From Clostridia bacterium (GTDB taxonomy: Bacteria; Bacillota; Clostridia; Christensenellales; Aristaeellaceae): a stretch of 64,000 bases of DNA. Every line of letters begins with the position of its first letter. The first letter of the stretch is position 1. Under the pieces are notes generated by a model. The model did no database searches, had not been told where the DNA came from, and saw only the letters and a list, made by a program, of their open reading frames with translations. Positions 32,106 through 39,711 of the stretch are shown here, one piece after another. The DNA lies in NCBI GenBank assembly GCA_017549335.1, contig JAFYVB010000036.1, forward strand, positions 1 through 64,000. Direction: 5' to 3'. The position numbers and the translations under genes were made by a program.

Positions 32106-32134
32106 ATCATACTGCACCGCATGGCTTTATGCAA
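32106..32134 (-). promoter_or_regulatory. Promoter of araD
   Basis: Minus strand: TTGCAT (32134-32129), 17 bp, TATGAT (32111-32106). Confidence 0.65.
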
Positions 32135-32139
32135 GTGTT

Positions 32140-32167
32140 TTGATTGATTTTTGCGTGGAATTATGAT
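32140..32167 (+). promoter_or_regulatory. Possible promoter of the metallophosphoesterase gene
   Basis: TTGATT (32140-32145), 16 bp, TATGAT (32162-32167). Confidence 0.4.
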
Positions 32168-32201
32168 AGTATGGCAATGATTTTAACGGGAGGGAAAAGA
32201 A

Positions 32202-33077
32202 ATGGACACCTTCAAACGCAAAGAAGCGCATCAGCCCCACAGGCCGGGGAAACTGGGTCTGTTTTTCAATTCCTTTCCCGAAAAATGGAAATGGTGTTTC
32301 CCTGTGTATGCTTCACGGCAGCTGCATCTGAAGGAATATGAGATCTGCTCTTCCAAAGTCCCCGCCGCTTTTGACGGCCTGCGCATTGCCTATGCATCGG
32401 ACGTTCATTACGGTGCGCTGCTGGGGGAGGCGCGGGTCACAGACCTTGCACAGCGGCTGAATGCGCTCAAGGCGGACGTGATCATCCTTGGCGGCGATTA
32501 CGGCGAGGATGCAAAGCATTCTTTTCTGTTTCTCGAAAAGCTGCCGCCCCTTGAAGCAAAGCTGGCAGTCTGCGGTGTGGTGGGCAATCATGACCGTGCG
32601 GAGGGCACGGCGGAGGAGCTGTCTGCCGCCATGGAAAAACGGGGCATTACGCCCCTTGTCAACTCCTCGCTGATGCTTAAAATCAACGGAAAAACGCTGT
32701 GCATTTGCGCCACCGATGACGTAAGCCACGGCAATCCCAAATTCAGCGAGGTGAAAGCCCAGGCGGAGGACGCCGATTTTGTGATTTACGTGCCTCATGC
32801 TCCCGACGCGCTGCAGGCTGCCAAGGAAGAGGGCGCAGGAGTCTTTTATGATCTGGCGCTGTGCGGACATACCCACGGCGGGCAAGTATCGCTCTTTGGC
32901 TTTGCGCCTTATACTGCAAGCCTGTACGGAAACAGATACGGCAATATGTTTTTGTCGGGTCATAAGGAAGAGGATGGCGCGCACGTTATCATATCAAATG
33001 GCGTGGGTACCACATGGATGCCGCTGCGCTTGGGCGCAAAAGCACAGTATCATCTGATCACGCTGCGAAGAAAATAA
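32202..33077 (+). CDS. Metallophosphoesterase (YkuE/YaeI-like)
   Basis: 291 residues of the calcineurin-like phosphoesterase fold. Metal motifs in order: ASDVHYG (~65-71), GGDYGED (~97), GNHDRAEG (~128) and CGHTHGGQVSLFG (~224-236). The first ~50 residues are basic, with a weak hydrophobic patch but no clear membrane anchor, unlike YkuE proteins that carry a Tat signal. Known relatives hydrolyse nucleotides or lipid-linked diphosphates at the membrane; substrate unknown here. Single-gene unit ending at the terminator at 33079. GGGAGGG precedes the ATG. Confidence 0.85.
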   Translation: MDTFKRKEAHQPHRPGKLGLFFNSFPEKWKWCFPVYASRQLHLKEYEICSSKVPAAFDGLRIAYASDVHYGALLGEARVTDLAQRLNALKADVIILGGDYGEDAKHSFLFLEKLPPLEAKLAVCGVVGNHDRAEGTAEELSAAMEKRGITPLVNSSLMLKINGKTLCICATDDVSHGNPKFSEVKAQAEDADFVIYVPHAPDALQAAKEEGAGVFYDLALCGHTHGGQVSLFGFAPYTASLYGNRYGNMFLSGHKEEDGAHVIISNGVGTTWMPLRLGAKAQYHLITLRRK

Positions 33078-33078
33078 A

Positions 33079-33111
33079 ATGAAGCCTCCCAAATGGGAGG
33101 CTTCATTATTT
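33079..33111. terminator. Bidirectional terminator
   Basis: Perfect 12-bp arms ATGAAGCCTCCC (33079-33090) and its complement (33095-33106), AAAT loop, TATTTTT. Serves the phosphoesterase and the convergent transporter gene, whose stop is at 33119. Confidence 0.88.
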
Positions 33112-33118
33112 TTGTATG

Positions 33119-34042
33119 TTATTCGCCTTCGATAACCGCCAGCATCAGGATGCCCACGATGATGATGCCGATGAAGAGGTACTGCTTCTTGGTCAGCTTT
33201 TCCTTCAGGAAGATGCGGGAGAGGATCAGGGATACCACGCAGACGGCGGAGATGATAGGCGCAGCCACGGCGCCGTTGCCGCTGGCCATGGCGTACACGT
33301 AGGTCAGCTGACCTGCGGTTTCGCACACGGCGGCCAGACCCTTGTCCTTCTGCTGCATCAGGTTGCCGAACTTCACACCCTTCACCTTCATGAAGATGAA
33401 CAGCACAAGGCCAACCAGCGCAAAGGTCAGTTCGTAGGAGGTGTTGGCGATCAGTTCAATGGTATCTTCCGTAGCGCCGATAGCCAGCAGGGGGCTGGTT
33501 TCCATTTCGAGGAAGTAGATGTCCAGCACGCAGCCGAAAGCATCAATAAAGGCATACAGGAAGGGCATGCAGAAGGCGATGATCGCCAGCTTTTTGCCCA
33601 GACGCTGACGGCGTTTGAGATCGCCGCTGTTTTCCAGGAAGCCGATGCCCACAACGCCCACGGTGATGATGCCGATGGCCGCCCAGACCATGGCGTCCAG
33701 CTTGTCGCCCAGGAAGAGCACGCACATCAGCGAGCACATGGCGCCGGAGGTGTTCTCAATGGGATCGGAGATGGATTCTTCGATGAAGCGCATACCGAAG
33801 AAGGAGAACGCCATCGACAGGATATAGCAGGCAGAAACAGGCAGGTAGGTCAGCAGGTAGCTGGCGCTGTAGGTGAAATCTTCGGTCAGCAGGGTGTATA
33901 CCGCGTGCAGACCCATCACCAGACCGACCATAACGCAGATCTTCAGATGGCTGTACTTTTCGCGTTCAAGAGCACCCTTTTTGTAGAACAGTTCAGCAAG
34001 ACCCCACAAAAGCGTGGTAGCCAGTGTATAAATAAGCCACAT
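33119..34042 (-). CDS. EamA/DMT-family membrane transporter
   Basis: 307 residues with about ten membrane helices in two EamA halves, opening MWLIYTLATTLLWGLAELFYKKGAL. Drug/metabolite transporters of this fold export amino acids, nucleosides or other small molecules; substrate unknown. GGAGG lies 9 bases before the ATG. A 190-base leader separates the gene from its promoter (34231-34259) and contains a large palindrome and a possible 21-codon leader frame, so expression is probably regulated. Ends at the shared terminator. Confidence 0.88.
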   Translation of the reverse strand: MWLIYTLATTLLWGLAELFYKKGALEREKYSHLKICVMVGLVMGLHAVYTLLTEDFTYSASYLLTYLPVSACYILSMAFSFFGMRFIEESISDPIENTSGAMCSLMCVLFLGDKLDAMVWAAIGIITVGVVGIGFLENSGDLKRRQRLGKKLAIIAFCMPFLYAFIDAFGCVLDIYFLEMETSPLLAIGATEDTIELIANTSYELTFALVGLVLFIFMKVKGVKFGNLMQQKDKGLAAVCETAGQLTYVYAMASGNGAVAAPIISAVCVVSLILSRIFLKEKLTKKQYLFIGIIIVGILMLAVIEGE

Positions 34043-34096
34043 TGTTTTTTTCCTCCGTATCAGTTCAGATGGTCAGTGAAGAAACAAATGCGGCTT

Positions 34097-34162
34097 TCAT
34101 GGAAAGCCCGTGATCAGGACGATGATCTTTATCCGCCGGCAAACGGTTTCGGATGCTGCCAT
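34097..34162 (-). CDS. Possible 21-residue leader peptide
   Basis: A short frame, MAASETVCRRIKIIVLITGF plus Pro, starts at ATG 34162 with GGAGAGG 6 bases upstream and stops at 34097, 55 bases before the EamA gene. The basic-hydrophobic composition might suggest a membrane-targeted or regulatory peptide. No homologue is known to me and it may be chance; listed because it has a correct ribosome site and sits in a regulated leader. Confidence 0.3.
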   Translation of the reverse strand: MAASETVCRRIKIIVLITGFP

Positions 34163-34192
34163 CGTTTTCCTCTCCTTTTTTTCGTGTGACTT

Positions 34193-34223
34193 GTATTTCT
34201 GTTTCCAACGGAAACAAAAATAC
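34193..34223. promoter_or_regulatory. Large palindromic operator upstream of the EamA gene
   Basis: Arms GTATTTCTGTTTCC (34193-34206) and GGAAACAAAAATAC (34210-34223) are complementary except for one base, with a 3-bp centre. It lies just downstream of the -10 box of the minus-strand promoter at 34231-34259, an ideal repressor position. The protein that binds it is not apparent in the window. Confidence 0.75.
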
Positions 34224-34230
34224 ATACTTT

Positions 34231-34259
34231 ATTCTAACAGATAAACAAGGAGATTGCAA
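34231..34259 (-). promoter_or_regulatory. Promoter of the EamA transporter gene
   Basis: Minus strand: TTGCAA (34259-34254), 17 bp, TAGAAT (34236-34231). Confidence 0.7.
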
Positions 34260-34290
34260 TATTTTTTTCAAAAGGGAGAGAAGGCGCGGC

Positions 34291-34851
34291 TCACAGTGCA
34301 AAAATGACGGCTCCCAGCACGGCGGAGAGGGCGATCAGTACAAGCGGGGACAGCTTTTTCCGGCGGATGCGTTTATAAATCACCTTGGTGAAAATGAGAA
34401 GGAGCATCAGAAGCAGCGCCGGAGCATCAAAGACGGCTCCTTCGGCAGCACGCACAGCCTTGTAGGTCATAAACACGCCGGTGGCGAGAATAATACCGAT
34501 CATGGCGGGTTTCATGCCCTGCATAATGGCCTGCACATACTTGTTTTTGATGACGGTTTTGAGCAGACACATTAAGAGAAGAATCAGGACAAACGCAGGC
34601 AGCACCACGGAAAAGGTGGCAAGGAGGGAGCCGAAAAAGCCCGCCTGACTGCTGCCGACGTAGGTGGCGAGATTGACCATGATGGGGCCGGGGGTGCTTT
34701 CGCTCACGGCAATCATATAGCTGAGCGCCTCGTCGCTGAGCCAGCCGTAGCTGAGAACGATTTCGCGGATCAGGGGGATAGCGGCATATGCGCCGCCGAA
34801 GGAAAAGCACCCTACCTTCAGAAAACCGAGAAACAGATCAAGATAAATCAT
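34291..34851 (-). CDS. Chromate transporter family protein, second half-size subunit
   Basis: 186 residues, half the length of classical ChrA, with about five membrane segments. Family motifs: FSFGGAYAAIPLIREIV at ~16-32 and SESTPGPIMVNLATYVG at ~50-66, both standard in CHR proteins. It overlaps its paralogue (34848-35420) by 4 bp (ATGA), so the two half-size proteins probably pair to form one transporter, as described for short-chain CHR pairs. Chromate export is the named function of the family; the natural substrate in an anaerobe may differ. Confidence 0.9.
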   Translation of the reverse strand: MIYLDLFLGFLKVGCFSFGGAYAAIPLIREIVLSYGWLSDEALSYMIAVSESTPGPIMVNLATYVGSSQAGFFGSLLATFSVVLPAFVLILLLMCLLKTVIKNKYVQAIMQGMKPAMIGIILATGVFMTYKAVRAAEGAVFDAPALLLMLLLIFTKVIYKRIRRKKLSPLVLIALSAVLGAVIFAL

Positions 34852-35420
34852 GCTTTACCTCCTTTCCTTTTCGCCAGGAAGGTGGTAAGGCTGATAAGCC
34901 CGCCCAGCAGCATGACGGCGATGGAAGAAAAGCGAATCGAAAGGAAGTTGATCATAAGCATTGCGGCGGCGGAGAGTATTACGATGCCGACAGGCAGCGG
35001 CTTTTTCTTCATCTTTTTGATCATGGTGATGCCCGCGTCGAGGATCAGCAGACCCACGCAGATCTGAATCCCCTTGAAGGCGTTGGCGATCAACGAGATC
35101 TCAAGGAAGCTGTCAAGGAAAAGCGAGATGACAAAAATAATGATAAAGGAAGGCAAAACAATGCCAAGCGTAGTGAGAACAGCCCCCGTCAGGCCTGCCT
35201 GCTGCCAGCCTACGTAGGTAGCGCAGTTGATGGCGATGGGGCCGGGGGTGGATTCGGCCACCACGGTGACGTTCATCATGTCATCGTGGGTGATCCACTT
35301 TTTCTTTTGTACGCAAATGTCTTCGATGACGGAGATCATGGCGTATCCGCCACCGAAGGTGAACAGACCGATCTTCATGAACGTGAGAAGAAGATCAAAA
35401 AGCAGCGCTCTTTTTTTCAC
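34848..35420 (-). CDS. Chromate transporter family protein, first half-size subunit
   Basis: 190 residues starting with GTG at 35420 (AAAGGAG 7 bases upstream). CHR motifs FTFGGGYAMISVIEDI (~20-35) and AESTPGPIAINCATYVGW (~55-72); about five membrane helices. First gene of a two-gene operon with its paralogue. In short-chain CHR systems both partners are required and insert in opposite orientations; here that is inferred from the family. Preceded by a good promoter at 35446-35474. Confidence 0.9.
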   Translation of the reverse strand: MKKRALLFDLLLTFMKIGLFTFGGGYAMISVIEDICVQKKKWITHDDMMNVTVVAESTPGPIAINCATYVGWQQAGLTGAVLTTLGIVLPSFIIIFVISLFLDSFLEISLIANAFKGIQICVGLLILDAGITMIKKMKKKPLPVGIVILSAAAMLMINFLSIRFSSIAVMLLGGLISLTTFLAKRKGGKA

Positions 35421-35445
35421 GGAAAACTCCTTTGGTTTTTTTCCT

Positions 35446-35474
35446 ATTTTATATGAAAATCTATTTTATGTCAA
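35446..35474 (-). promoter_or_regulatory. Promoter of the chromate transporter pair
   Basis: Minus strand: TTGACA (35474-35469), 17 bp, TAAAAT (35451-35446). Confidence 0.75.
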
Positions 35475-35475
35475 A

Positions 35476-35501
35476 GAAAAACCGGCAGGTTTCCTGCCGG
35501 T
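35476..35501 (-). terminator. Terminator of the amino-acid ABC transporter operon
   Basis: Perfect arms 35493-35501 and 35481-35489 (ACCGGCAGG) with a 3-base loop, then TTTTT on the minus strand. Almost touches the next promoter's -35 box. Confidence 0.88.
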
Positions 35502-35507
35502 GCTTTT

Positions 35508-36251
35508 TCAGAACTGTCGGTTGATGATCCTGCCGAGGAACTCCCGGGTGCGGGGATGTTCGGGCGCGGTGAACAGCTTTTCGGGCGGCGCATCCTCTGC
35601 GATCACGCCCTGATCCATGAAGATCACGCGGCTGGCCACGTCCCGGGCGAAGCTCATTTCGTGGGTGACGATGAGCATGGTCAGCTTTGCCTGCGCCAGC
35701 TGCTGCATGACAGAAAGCACTTCGCCCACCATTTCGGGGTCAAGGGCGCTGGTGGGTTCGTCAAAAAGCAGTACCTCGGGATCCATGCACAGGGCGCGGG
35801 CGATGGCAACGCGCTGCTTCTGACCGCCGGAAAGCTGAGCGGGGCGGGCATTGCGATAGGGAGCCATGCCCACCTTTTCCAGATAGAAAACAGCCTTTTC
35901 TTCGGCTTCCTTGCGGGTGCGGTGCAATACGCGCATCTGCCCGATGACGCAGTTTTCCAGTACGCTCATGTTGGCAAACAGATTGAAGGACTGGAAAACC
36001 ATGCCCACCTTGCTCAAAAACGATACGCGGCTCCGTTCGCTTTCGGTGTTTTTGCCGTGGAACAGAACAGTGCCTGCGGTGGGCTCTTCCAAACGGTTCA
36101 GGCAGCGCAGAAGGGTGGATTTACCCGAGCCTGAAGAACCGATGATGCAGATGATCTCGCCCTTTTCCACGGAAAAGGAGATGTCGCGGAGCACTTCGTG
36201 GTCACCGAAGCTCTTTTTGAGGCCGCTTACTTCAAGAATATGTTCCTGCAT
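35508..36251 (-). CDS. Amino-acid ABC transporter ATP-binding protein
   Basis: 247 residues. Walker [13 protein letters not shown] (~37-48), signature [15 protein letters not shown] (~139-153), Walker [15 protein letters not shown] (~160-173) and the switch His in VTHEMSFAR. This matches the polar amino-acid uptake (PAAT) ATPases such as GlnQ/ArtM. Third gene of the operon binding protein - permease - ATPase; the intergenic gap to the permease is 3 bp. The lysine riboswitch in the operon leader makes lysine the probable substrate. Confidence 0.93.
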   Translation of the reverse strand: MQEHILEVSGLKKSFGDHEVLRDISFSVEKGEIICIIGSSGSGKSTLLRCLNRLEEPTAGTVLFHGKNTESERSRVSFLSKVGMVFQSFNLFANMSVLENCVIGQMRVLHRTRKEAEEKAVFYLEKVGMAPYRNARPAQLSGGQKQRVAIARALCMDPEVLLFDEPTSALDPEMVGEVLSVMQQLAQAKLTMLIVTHEMSFARDVASRVIFMDQGVIAEDAPPEKLFTAPEHPRTREFLGRIINRQF

Positions 36252-36254
36252 ATT

Positions 36255-37040
36255 TTAGGCCTCCTTTGCATCACTGATGGTGATGGAGCTTTTGCTGTCC
36301 GACTGCGAACCGTAGATAGTATAGTTGTTTTTGCCGTCCATCCTGCGCTCGACCAGACGCAGAATACGGGTGATGGAAACGGTCAGCACCAGATAAATAC
36401 AGGCGGTGATAAAAAATACTTCAAAATAACGCAGATAGGTGCCCGCGGCGGACTTGCTCATGAAGAACAGTTCGCCCACGGAAATGACGTTGAGGACGCT
36501 GGAGTCTTTGATGTTGACCACAAATTCATTGCCGATGGAGGGCATGATGTTGCGTACGGCCTGGGGCAGCACGATGCCCGTCATGCTCTGCCAGTGAGTC
36601 ATGCCCATGGCATAGGCGGCTTCCTTCTGTCCCTTGTCAATGCTGATGATGCCGCCGCGAATGATCTCGGCCATGTACGCGCCGGTATTGACCGATACGA
36701 TCACAACGGCTGCCACCATCACGGGCATGCGCAGATTCAGATACTGCATGGTGCCGTAGTAAATGATCATGGCCTGCACCATCATGGGCGTTCCGCGGAA
36801 GACTTCTATGTAGGCACCCAGCAGGAAATGGGCGATCTTCAGCGGGATTTTTTTATACACAGGATCGCGGCGCGATACGGGAACGGTACGCACAATGGCG
36901 ACCAGCAGGCCGAGAAGAAAACCCAGCAGCGTGCCGGTCACGGCGATCATAAGCGTGATGCCTGTGCCTTTCAGGAACAGCGAGCCGTACTGGTTAAGCA
37001 AAAGCTCTACCCAGCCGAAGAAAGTAGCGGGCCTGACCAT
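36255..37040 (-). CDS. Amino-acid ABC transporter permease
   Basis: 261 residues of the HisM/GlnP permease family with about five membrane helices: GSLFLKGTGITLMIAVTG (~19-36) is the usual first helix of the domain, and EVFRGTPMMVQAMIIYYG plus AAYAMGMTHWQSMTGIVLPQAVR is the EAA loop that contacts the ATPase. Starts 40 bp after the binding-protein gene with CGGAGG upstream. Only one permease gene is present, so it presumably acts as a homodimer. Lysine specificity comes from the leader RNA, not from the protein. Confidence 0.93.
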   Translation of the reverse strand: MVRPATFFGWVELLLNQYGSLFLKGTGITLMIAVTGTLLGFLLGLLVAIVRTVPVSRRDPVYKKIPLKIAHFLLGAYIEVFRGTPMMVQAMIIYYGTMQYLNLRMPVMVAAVVIVSVNTGAYMAEIIRGGIISIDKGQKEAAYAMGMTHWQSMTGIVLPQAVRNIMPSIGNEFVVNIKDSSVLNVISVGELFFMSKSAAGTYLRYFEVFFITACIYLVLTVSITRILRLVERRMDGKNNYTIYGSQSDSKSSITISDAKEA

Positions 37041-37079
37041 GTGAATCCTCCGTGACAGAATTTATCGTCGGTAATGTGT

Positions 37080-37892
37080 TTAATTATTCAGCGGCTGACG
37101 GGCAATGGCATCCAGCATCAGCTGCTCGCGGGCTGCCTGATCAATACCGTCCAGCGCGGCGTTGATCTTTTCAAGCAGCGGGCTGCCGATCTGAAGACCG
37201 ATGGCGATGGCGGTATCGTCTTCGGAAGCGGTGAACCCCTGACCTTCCGAGAATTCAATAAAGGTCAGGTCGGGGTTGGCGGTCACGTCGGCCAGGGCGC
37301 CGGGACGCTCCGCCACATAGCCGTCCACAGCGCCGGCCTGCAGCGCCACCACCATGGCGGGGAAGGATTCCATAGGCATCATGTGGCGAACACCGGGGAT
37401 CTGCTCCACCACGGTATCGTGGAGGGTGTTAAGCTGAGCGACAATGGCGGCGCCGCTCAGGTCGCTGAGGCTGGAGGCATTGGCATAAGCTCCGTCCTTG
37501 CGGACCACCACCACCAGCTCGCTCCGGTAATAGTGATCGGTAAAATCAAGGGTCATGCGGCGCTTGGCAGTGGGGCTCATGCCGGCGATGATGGCGTCAA
37601 TGGCGCCGCTCTGCACGGCCATGGGCAGACCGTCCCATTCGGTTTTGACAATGACAAGCTCCATGTTCAGCGCATCGGCGATCATGCGGGCGATCTGTAC
37701 GTCGTAGCCGTCGGCGTAACCGCCGCCTTGAATGGCAACGGTATATTCACCGGGCTCGGCCTGCATCCAGTTGAAAGCTGCGTAGCCGCATTCCATGCCT
37801 ACGCGCAGCGTGCCGTTGGTATCGGCGACGGCGGGGGAGAAGGAGACAAGCAGCATCAGTGCGAGCAGCGACGAGAAAATTCTTGCGGTCAT
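37080..37892 (-). CDS. Amino-acid ABC transporter substrate-binding protein (probably lysine)
   Basis: 270 residues from the ATG at 37892, supported by GGAGG 8 bases upstream (the frame reaches 37949, inside the terminator). N-terminal signal MTARIFSSLLALMLLVSFSP followed by AVADTNG, without an obvious lipobox Cys. Family 3 solute-binding motifs: GYDVQIARMIADAL, IDAIIAGMSPTAKR, DFTDHYYRSELVVVV and DGYVAERPGAL. Delivers a polar amino acid to the permease. The lysine-sensing leader upstream identifies lysine as the likely ligand. Confidence 0.9.
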   Translation of the reverse strand: MTARIFSSLLALMLLVSFSPAVADTNGTLRVGMECGYAAFNWMQAEPGEYTVAIQGGGYADGYDVQIARMIADALNMELVIVKTEWDGLPMAVQSGAIDAIIAGMSPTAKRRMTLDFTDHYYRSELVVVVRKDGAYANASSLSDLSGAAIVAQLNTLHDTVVEQIPGVRHMMPMESFPAMVVALQAGAVDGYVAERPGALADVTANPDLTFIEFSEGQGFTASEDDTAIAIGLQIGSPLLEKINAALDGIDQAAREQLMLDAIARQPLNN

Positions 37893-37920
37893 TGTGGTGT
37901 CCTCCTTGTTTTTTGAAATG

Positions 37921-37952
37921 AAAAAGCGGTGAAAGCCATGCGCTTTCACCGC
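37921..37952 (-). terminator. Riboswitch-controlled terminator before the lysine transporter genes
   Basis: Minus strand arms 37952-37942 (GCGGTGAAAGC) and 37936-37926 around a 5-base loop, followed by TTTTT at 37925-37921, 29 bases before the first start codon. Confidence 0.9.
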
Positions 37953-37989
37953 CTAAATACACCTTTGCCAAAAAGGAAAAAGGGCTTTA

Positions 37990-38170
37990 AACACTGAATA
38001 GCGCTCCATGGCTTTTGCCATGACAGTCAAGGCGATGTTCTCACCTTTCCCAACACAGTGTATATGCCGTATACCCTGCATTTCGGCGGCTTCCCCTTTT
38101 GGCTGCGATCGGTGCCCCGGCAGGGCTCCCGCAGCGTACTGATGTCGGCCGCGACCTCTATTCCGTTCAT
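37990..38170 (-). ncRNA. Lysine riboswitch (L-box) aptamer
   Basis: Read on the minus strand the leader has the conserved L-box blocks in order: ATAGAGGTCGCG, ATCAGTA, AAAGGGGAAGCCGCCGAAATG, the TGGG stem return, ACTGTCAT and ATGGAGCGCTATTC. P1 is GAATAG (38163-38158) with CTATTC (38001-37996). The 3' strand of P1, GCGCTATTCA (38004-37995), can alternatively pair with TGAAAGCGC (37948-37940) in the 5' arm of the terminator, apart from one mismatch. Thus bound lysine should favour P1 and termination, and its absence antitermination. Confidence 0.93.
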
Positions 38171-38194
38171 CGTTTTTAGATGAACTTGGAAATT

Positions 38195-38223
38195 ACTATA
38201 CACACGATATGTATCTTTGTCAA
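38195..38223 (-). promoter_or_regulatory. Promoter of the lysine riboswitch/transporter operon
   Basis: Minus strand: TTGACA (38223-38218), 17 bp, TATAGT (38200-38195). A hairpin with arms GTTCATC/GATGAAC (38186-38164) lies between start point and aptamer. Confidence 0.85.
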
Positions 38224-38248
38224 GAATAAATTTACACAGAAATGAAAA

Positions 38249-39169
38249 TTATTTCAGCATTTCATCCATTTCGTCGATCAGCAGGTTTTCAAACCGGGTG
38301 CTGGTGGAATTGCGGCGCGTAATGAAAAAATAGCGGTAATGGACGATGTCGCCCGACGCCTGCCGCGCAACCAGATGATGCCTTTCAAGCAGGGAAGCGG
38401 GGAGGGGACTGGCGGTGATGTAGGCGTCATGCATACGCTCAAGCAGCAAAAGCACGCTGTCACGGCCGGATACAATGATGCTGCCCTGGGAATGGAGGGG
38501 CGTGCTCAGCTCGCTTTCAAACAGGCAGGGGGTTTCCTCCAGCGTGGATTCGAGATGAACGCGGGGATAGGGAATAAGCATTTCCTTGGTGATGACGGGA
38601 ACGGAAGCGAGGGGATGATGCTTTGACATGAGCAGATGGTAGCGATAATGATCCACAATCTTATAATCCAGTTCCTTGCGGTTGAGCAGGCTGATCAGAG
38701 CAACCTCCTCATCCAGTCTGCAGCGGAAAAGACCCGCATCGCAGATGCTGTCCGCCACGGCTTCTATCACCGCTTGACGGGGCGCCTCCTTGAGGGAAAG
38801 GCGCAGCTTGGCGTCGGGATAATTGGCGTTGAGTCGTGCGCAGAAGCGGGAAAACAATTCGCTTATATAAATGGAGGGCATGGCGTAAAGGCAGTAACGG
38901 ATCTGGGTGGAGCGGTCGGGGCGGTAAAGGGATTCCACCTTATCCACCTGCGTGATGATGCCGCGGGCGTACTGCAGAAATTCCTCGCCTTCGGGCGTAG
39001 GAATGACGCCGCGGGAAGAGCGGCGGAAAAGACGGATGTGCAAACCGTTTTCAAGTTCGCGGATAGCCTTGCTCAGATTGGGCTGGCCCATAAAAAGATT
39101 TTCGGCGGCCTGCGTGATCGAGCCCGTTTTTGCCACTTCCAATGCGTAGCGCAAATGCTGGATATTCAT
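38249..39169 (-). CDS. LysR-family transcriptional regulator
   Basis: 306 residues. N-terminal winged helix MNIQHLRYALEVAKTGSITQ, AAENLFMGQPNLSKAIRELE (helix-turn-helix ~18-40) and LFRRSSRGVIPTPEGEEFL; the remainder is the two-lobed effector domain. The gene reads in the same direction as the lysine transporter and stops 26 bases upstream of its promoter, with no terminator visible between. Target genes and effector are unknown; a role in controlling the adjacent transporter is possible but unproven, since the riboswitch already does so. Confidence 0.92.
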   Translation of the reverse strand: MNIQHLRYALEVAKTGSITQAAENLFMGQPNLSKAIRELENGLHIRLFRRSSRGVIPTPEGEEFLQYARGIITQVDKVESLYRPDRSTQIRYCLYAMPSIYISELFSRFCARLNANYPDAKLRLSLKEAPRQAVIEAVADSICDAGLFRCRLDEEVALISLLNRKELDYKIVDHYRYHLLMSKHHPLASVPVITKEMLIPYPRVHLESTLEETPCLFESELSTPLHSQGSIIVSGRDSVLLLLERMHDAYITASPLPASLLERHHLVARQASGDIVHYRYFFITRRNSTSTRFENLLIDEMDEMLK

Positions 39170-39201
39170 GAATCAAATGCTCCCGAAATATATTCAAAAA
39201 T

Positions 39202-39230
39202 ATATTACTATGTAAAAAAGAATATGTCAA
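39202..39230 (-). promoter_or_regulatory. Probable promoter of the LysR gene
   Basis: Minus strand: TTGACA (39230-39225), 17 bp, TAATAT (39207-39202). Confidence 0.6.
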
Positions 39231-39274
39231 GAAGGTCGTCCGGGACGCATATGCTCTTGGGAGGGGGGAATGCA

Positions 39275-39673
39275 ATGTCTGCGATTGTTCACGGAATCCT
39301 GAAAACGGCGGGGGATGTTTTTTTGCAGACGCCCTGCGGCGGCGTATGCATTTTGTATATCATGATGGCGGCGGATTTTTTGACAGGATTGCTGTGCGCC
39401 ATGCTGGGAAAAAGCTGCAAAACAAAAAACGGCAGTTTTACACTGCCGGTATTTCTGCGGGGGATACTGCGCAAAATATTGATGCTTTTGGTGGTTTTTC
39501 TGGCTTCGCTTCTGGACGGCCTTGCCCGCTTGCAGGGTGTTTTGCAGGGCACGGCCATTTGGTTTTACATTGCCAACGAGGGATTGAGCGTAACCGAAAA
39601 CCTGATGGGCATGGGCGTTCCCATTCCCGCAAGAATGCGCAATCTTCTTTCGGGAGGCGTAAAGGATGAATAA
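39275..39673 (+). CDS. Phage-holin-family membrane protein (TcdE/UtxA-like)
   Basis: 132 residues from the ATG at 39275, preceded by the strong site GGGAGGGGGG at 5-6 bases; the open frame extends far upstream antisense to the LysR gene and is not meaningful. Three to four hydrophobic segments: CILYIMMAADFLTGLLCAML (~26-45), ILMLLVVFLASLLDGL (~67-82) and GTAIWFYIANEGLSVTEN (~91-108), matching the holin 4 / toxin-secretion family. No endolysin or phage gene lies nearby. Possibly a domesticated holin used for lysis or protein release; the role is unknown. Confidence 0.8.
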   Translation: MSAIVHGILKTAGDVFLQTPCGGVCILYIMMAADFLTGLLCAMLGKSCKTKNGSFTLPVFLRGILRKILMLLVVFLASLLDGLARLQGVLQGTAIWFYIANEGLSVTENLMGMGVPIPARMRNLLSGGVKDE

Positions 39674-39674
39674 A

Positions 39675-39702
39675 GGGAGGCTCTTTTTTCAAAAAGCCTC
39701 CC
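39675..39702. terminator. Hairpin between the holin-like gene and the spore protein genes
   Basis: Arms GGGAGGCT (39675-39682) and AGCCTCCC (39695-39702) around a T/A-rich loop; no clear external T-run, so efficiency is uncertain. Confidence 0.5.
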
Positions 39703-39711
39703 CATTGCAGC

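Noticed and set aside
37893-38190. T-box or tRNA-like leader before the ABC transporter
   Set aside because: No T-box sequence (TGGNACCGCG-type) and no specifier loop; the blocks fit the lysine riboswitch instead.
38636-39274. Upstream 213-codon extension of the holin-like gene
   Set aside because: Antisense to the LysR gene, while a very strong ribosome site directly precedes the ATG at 39275.
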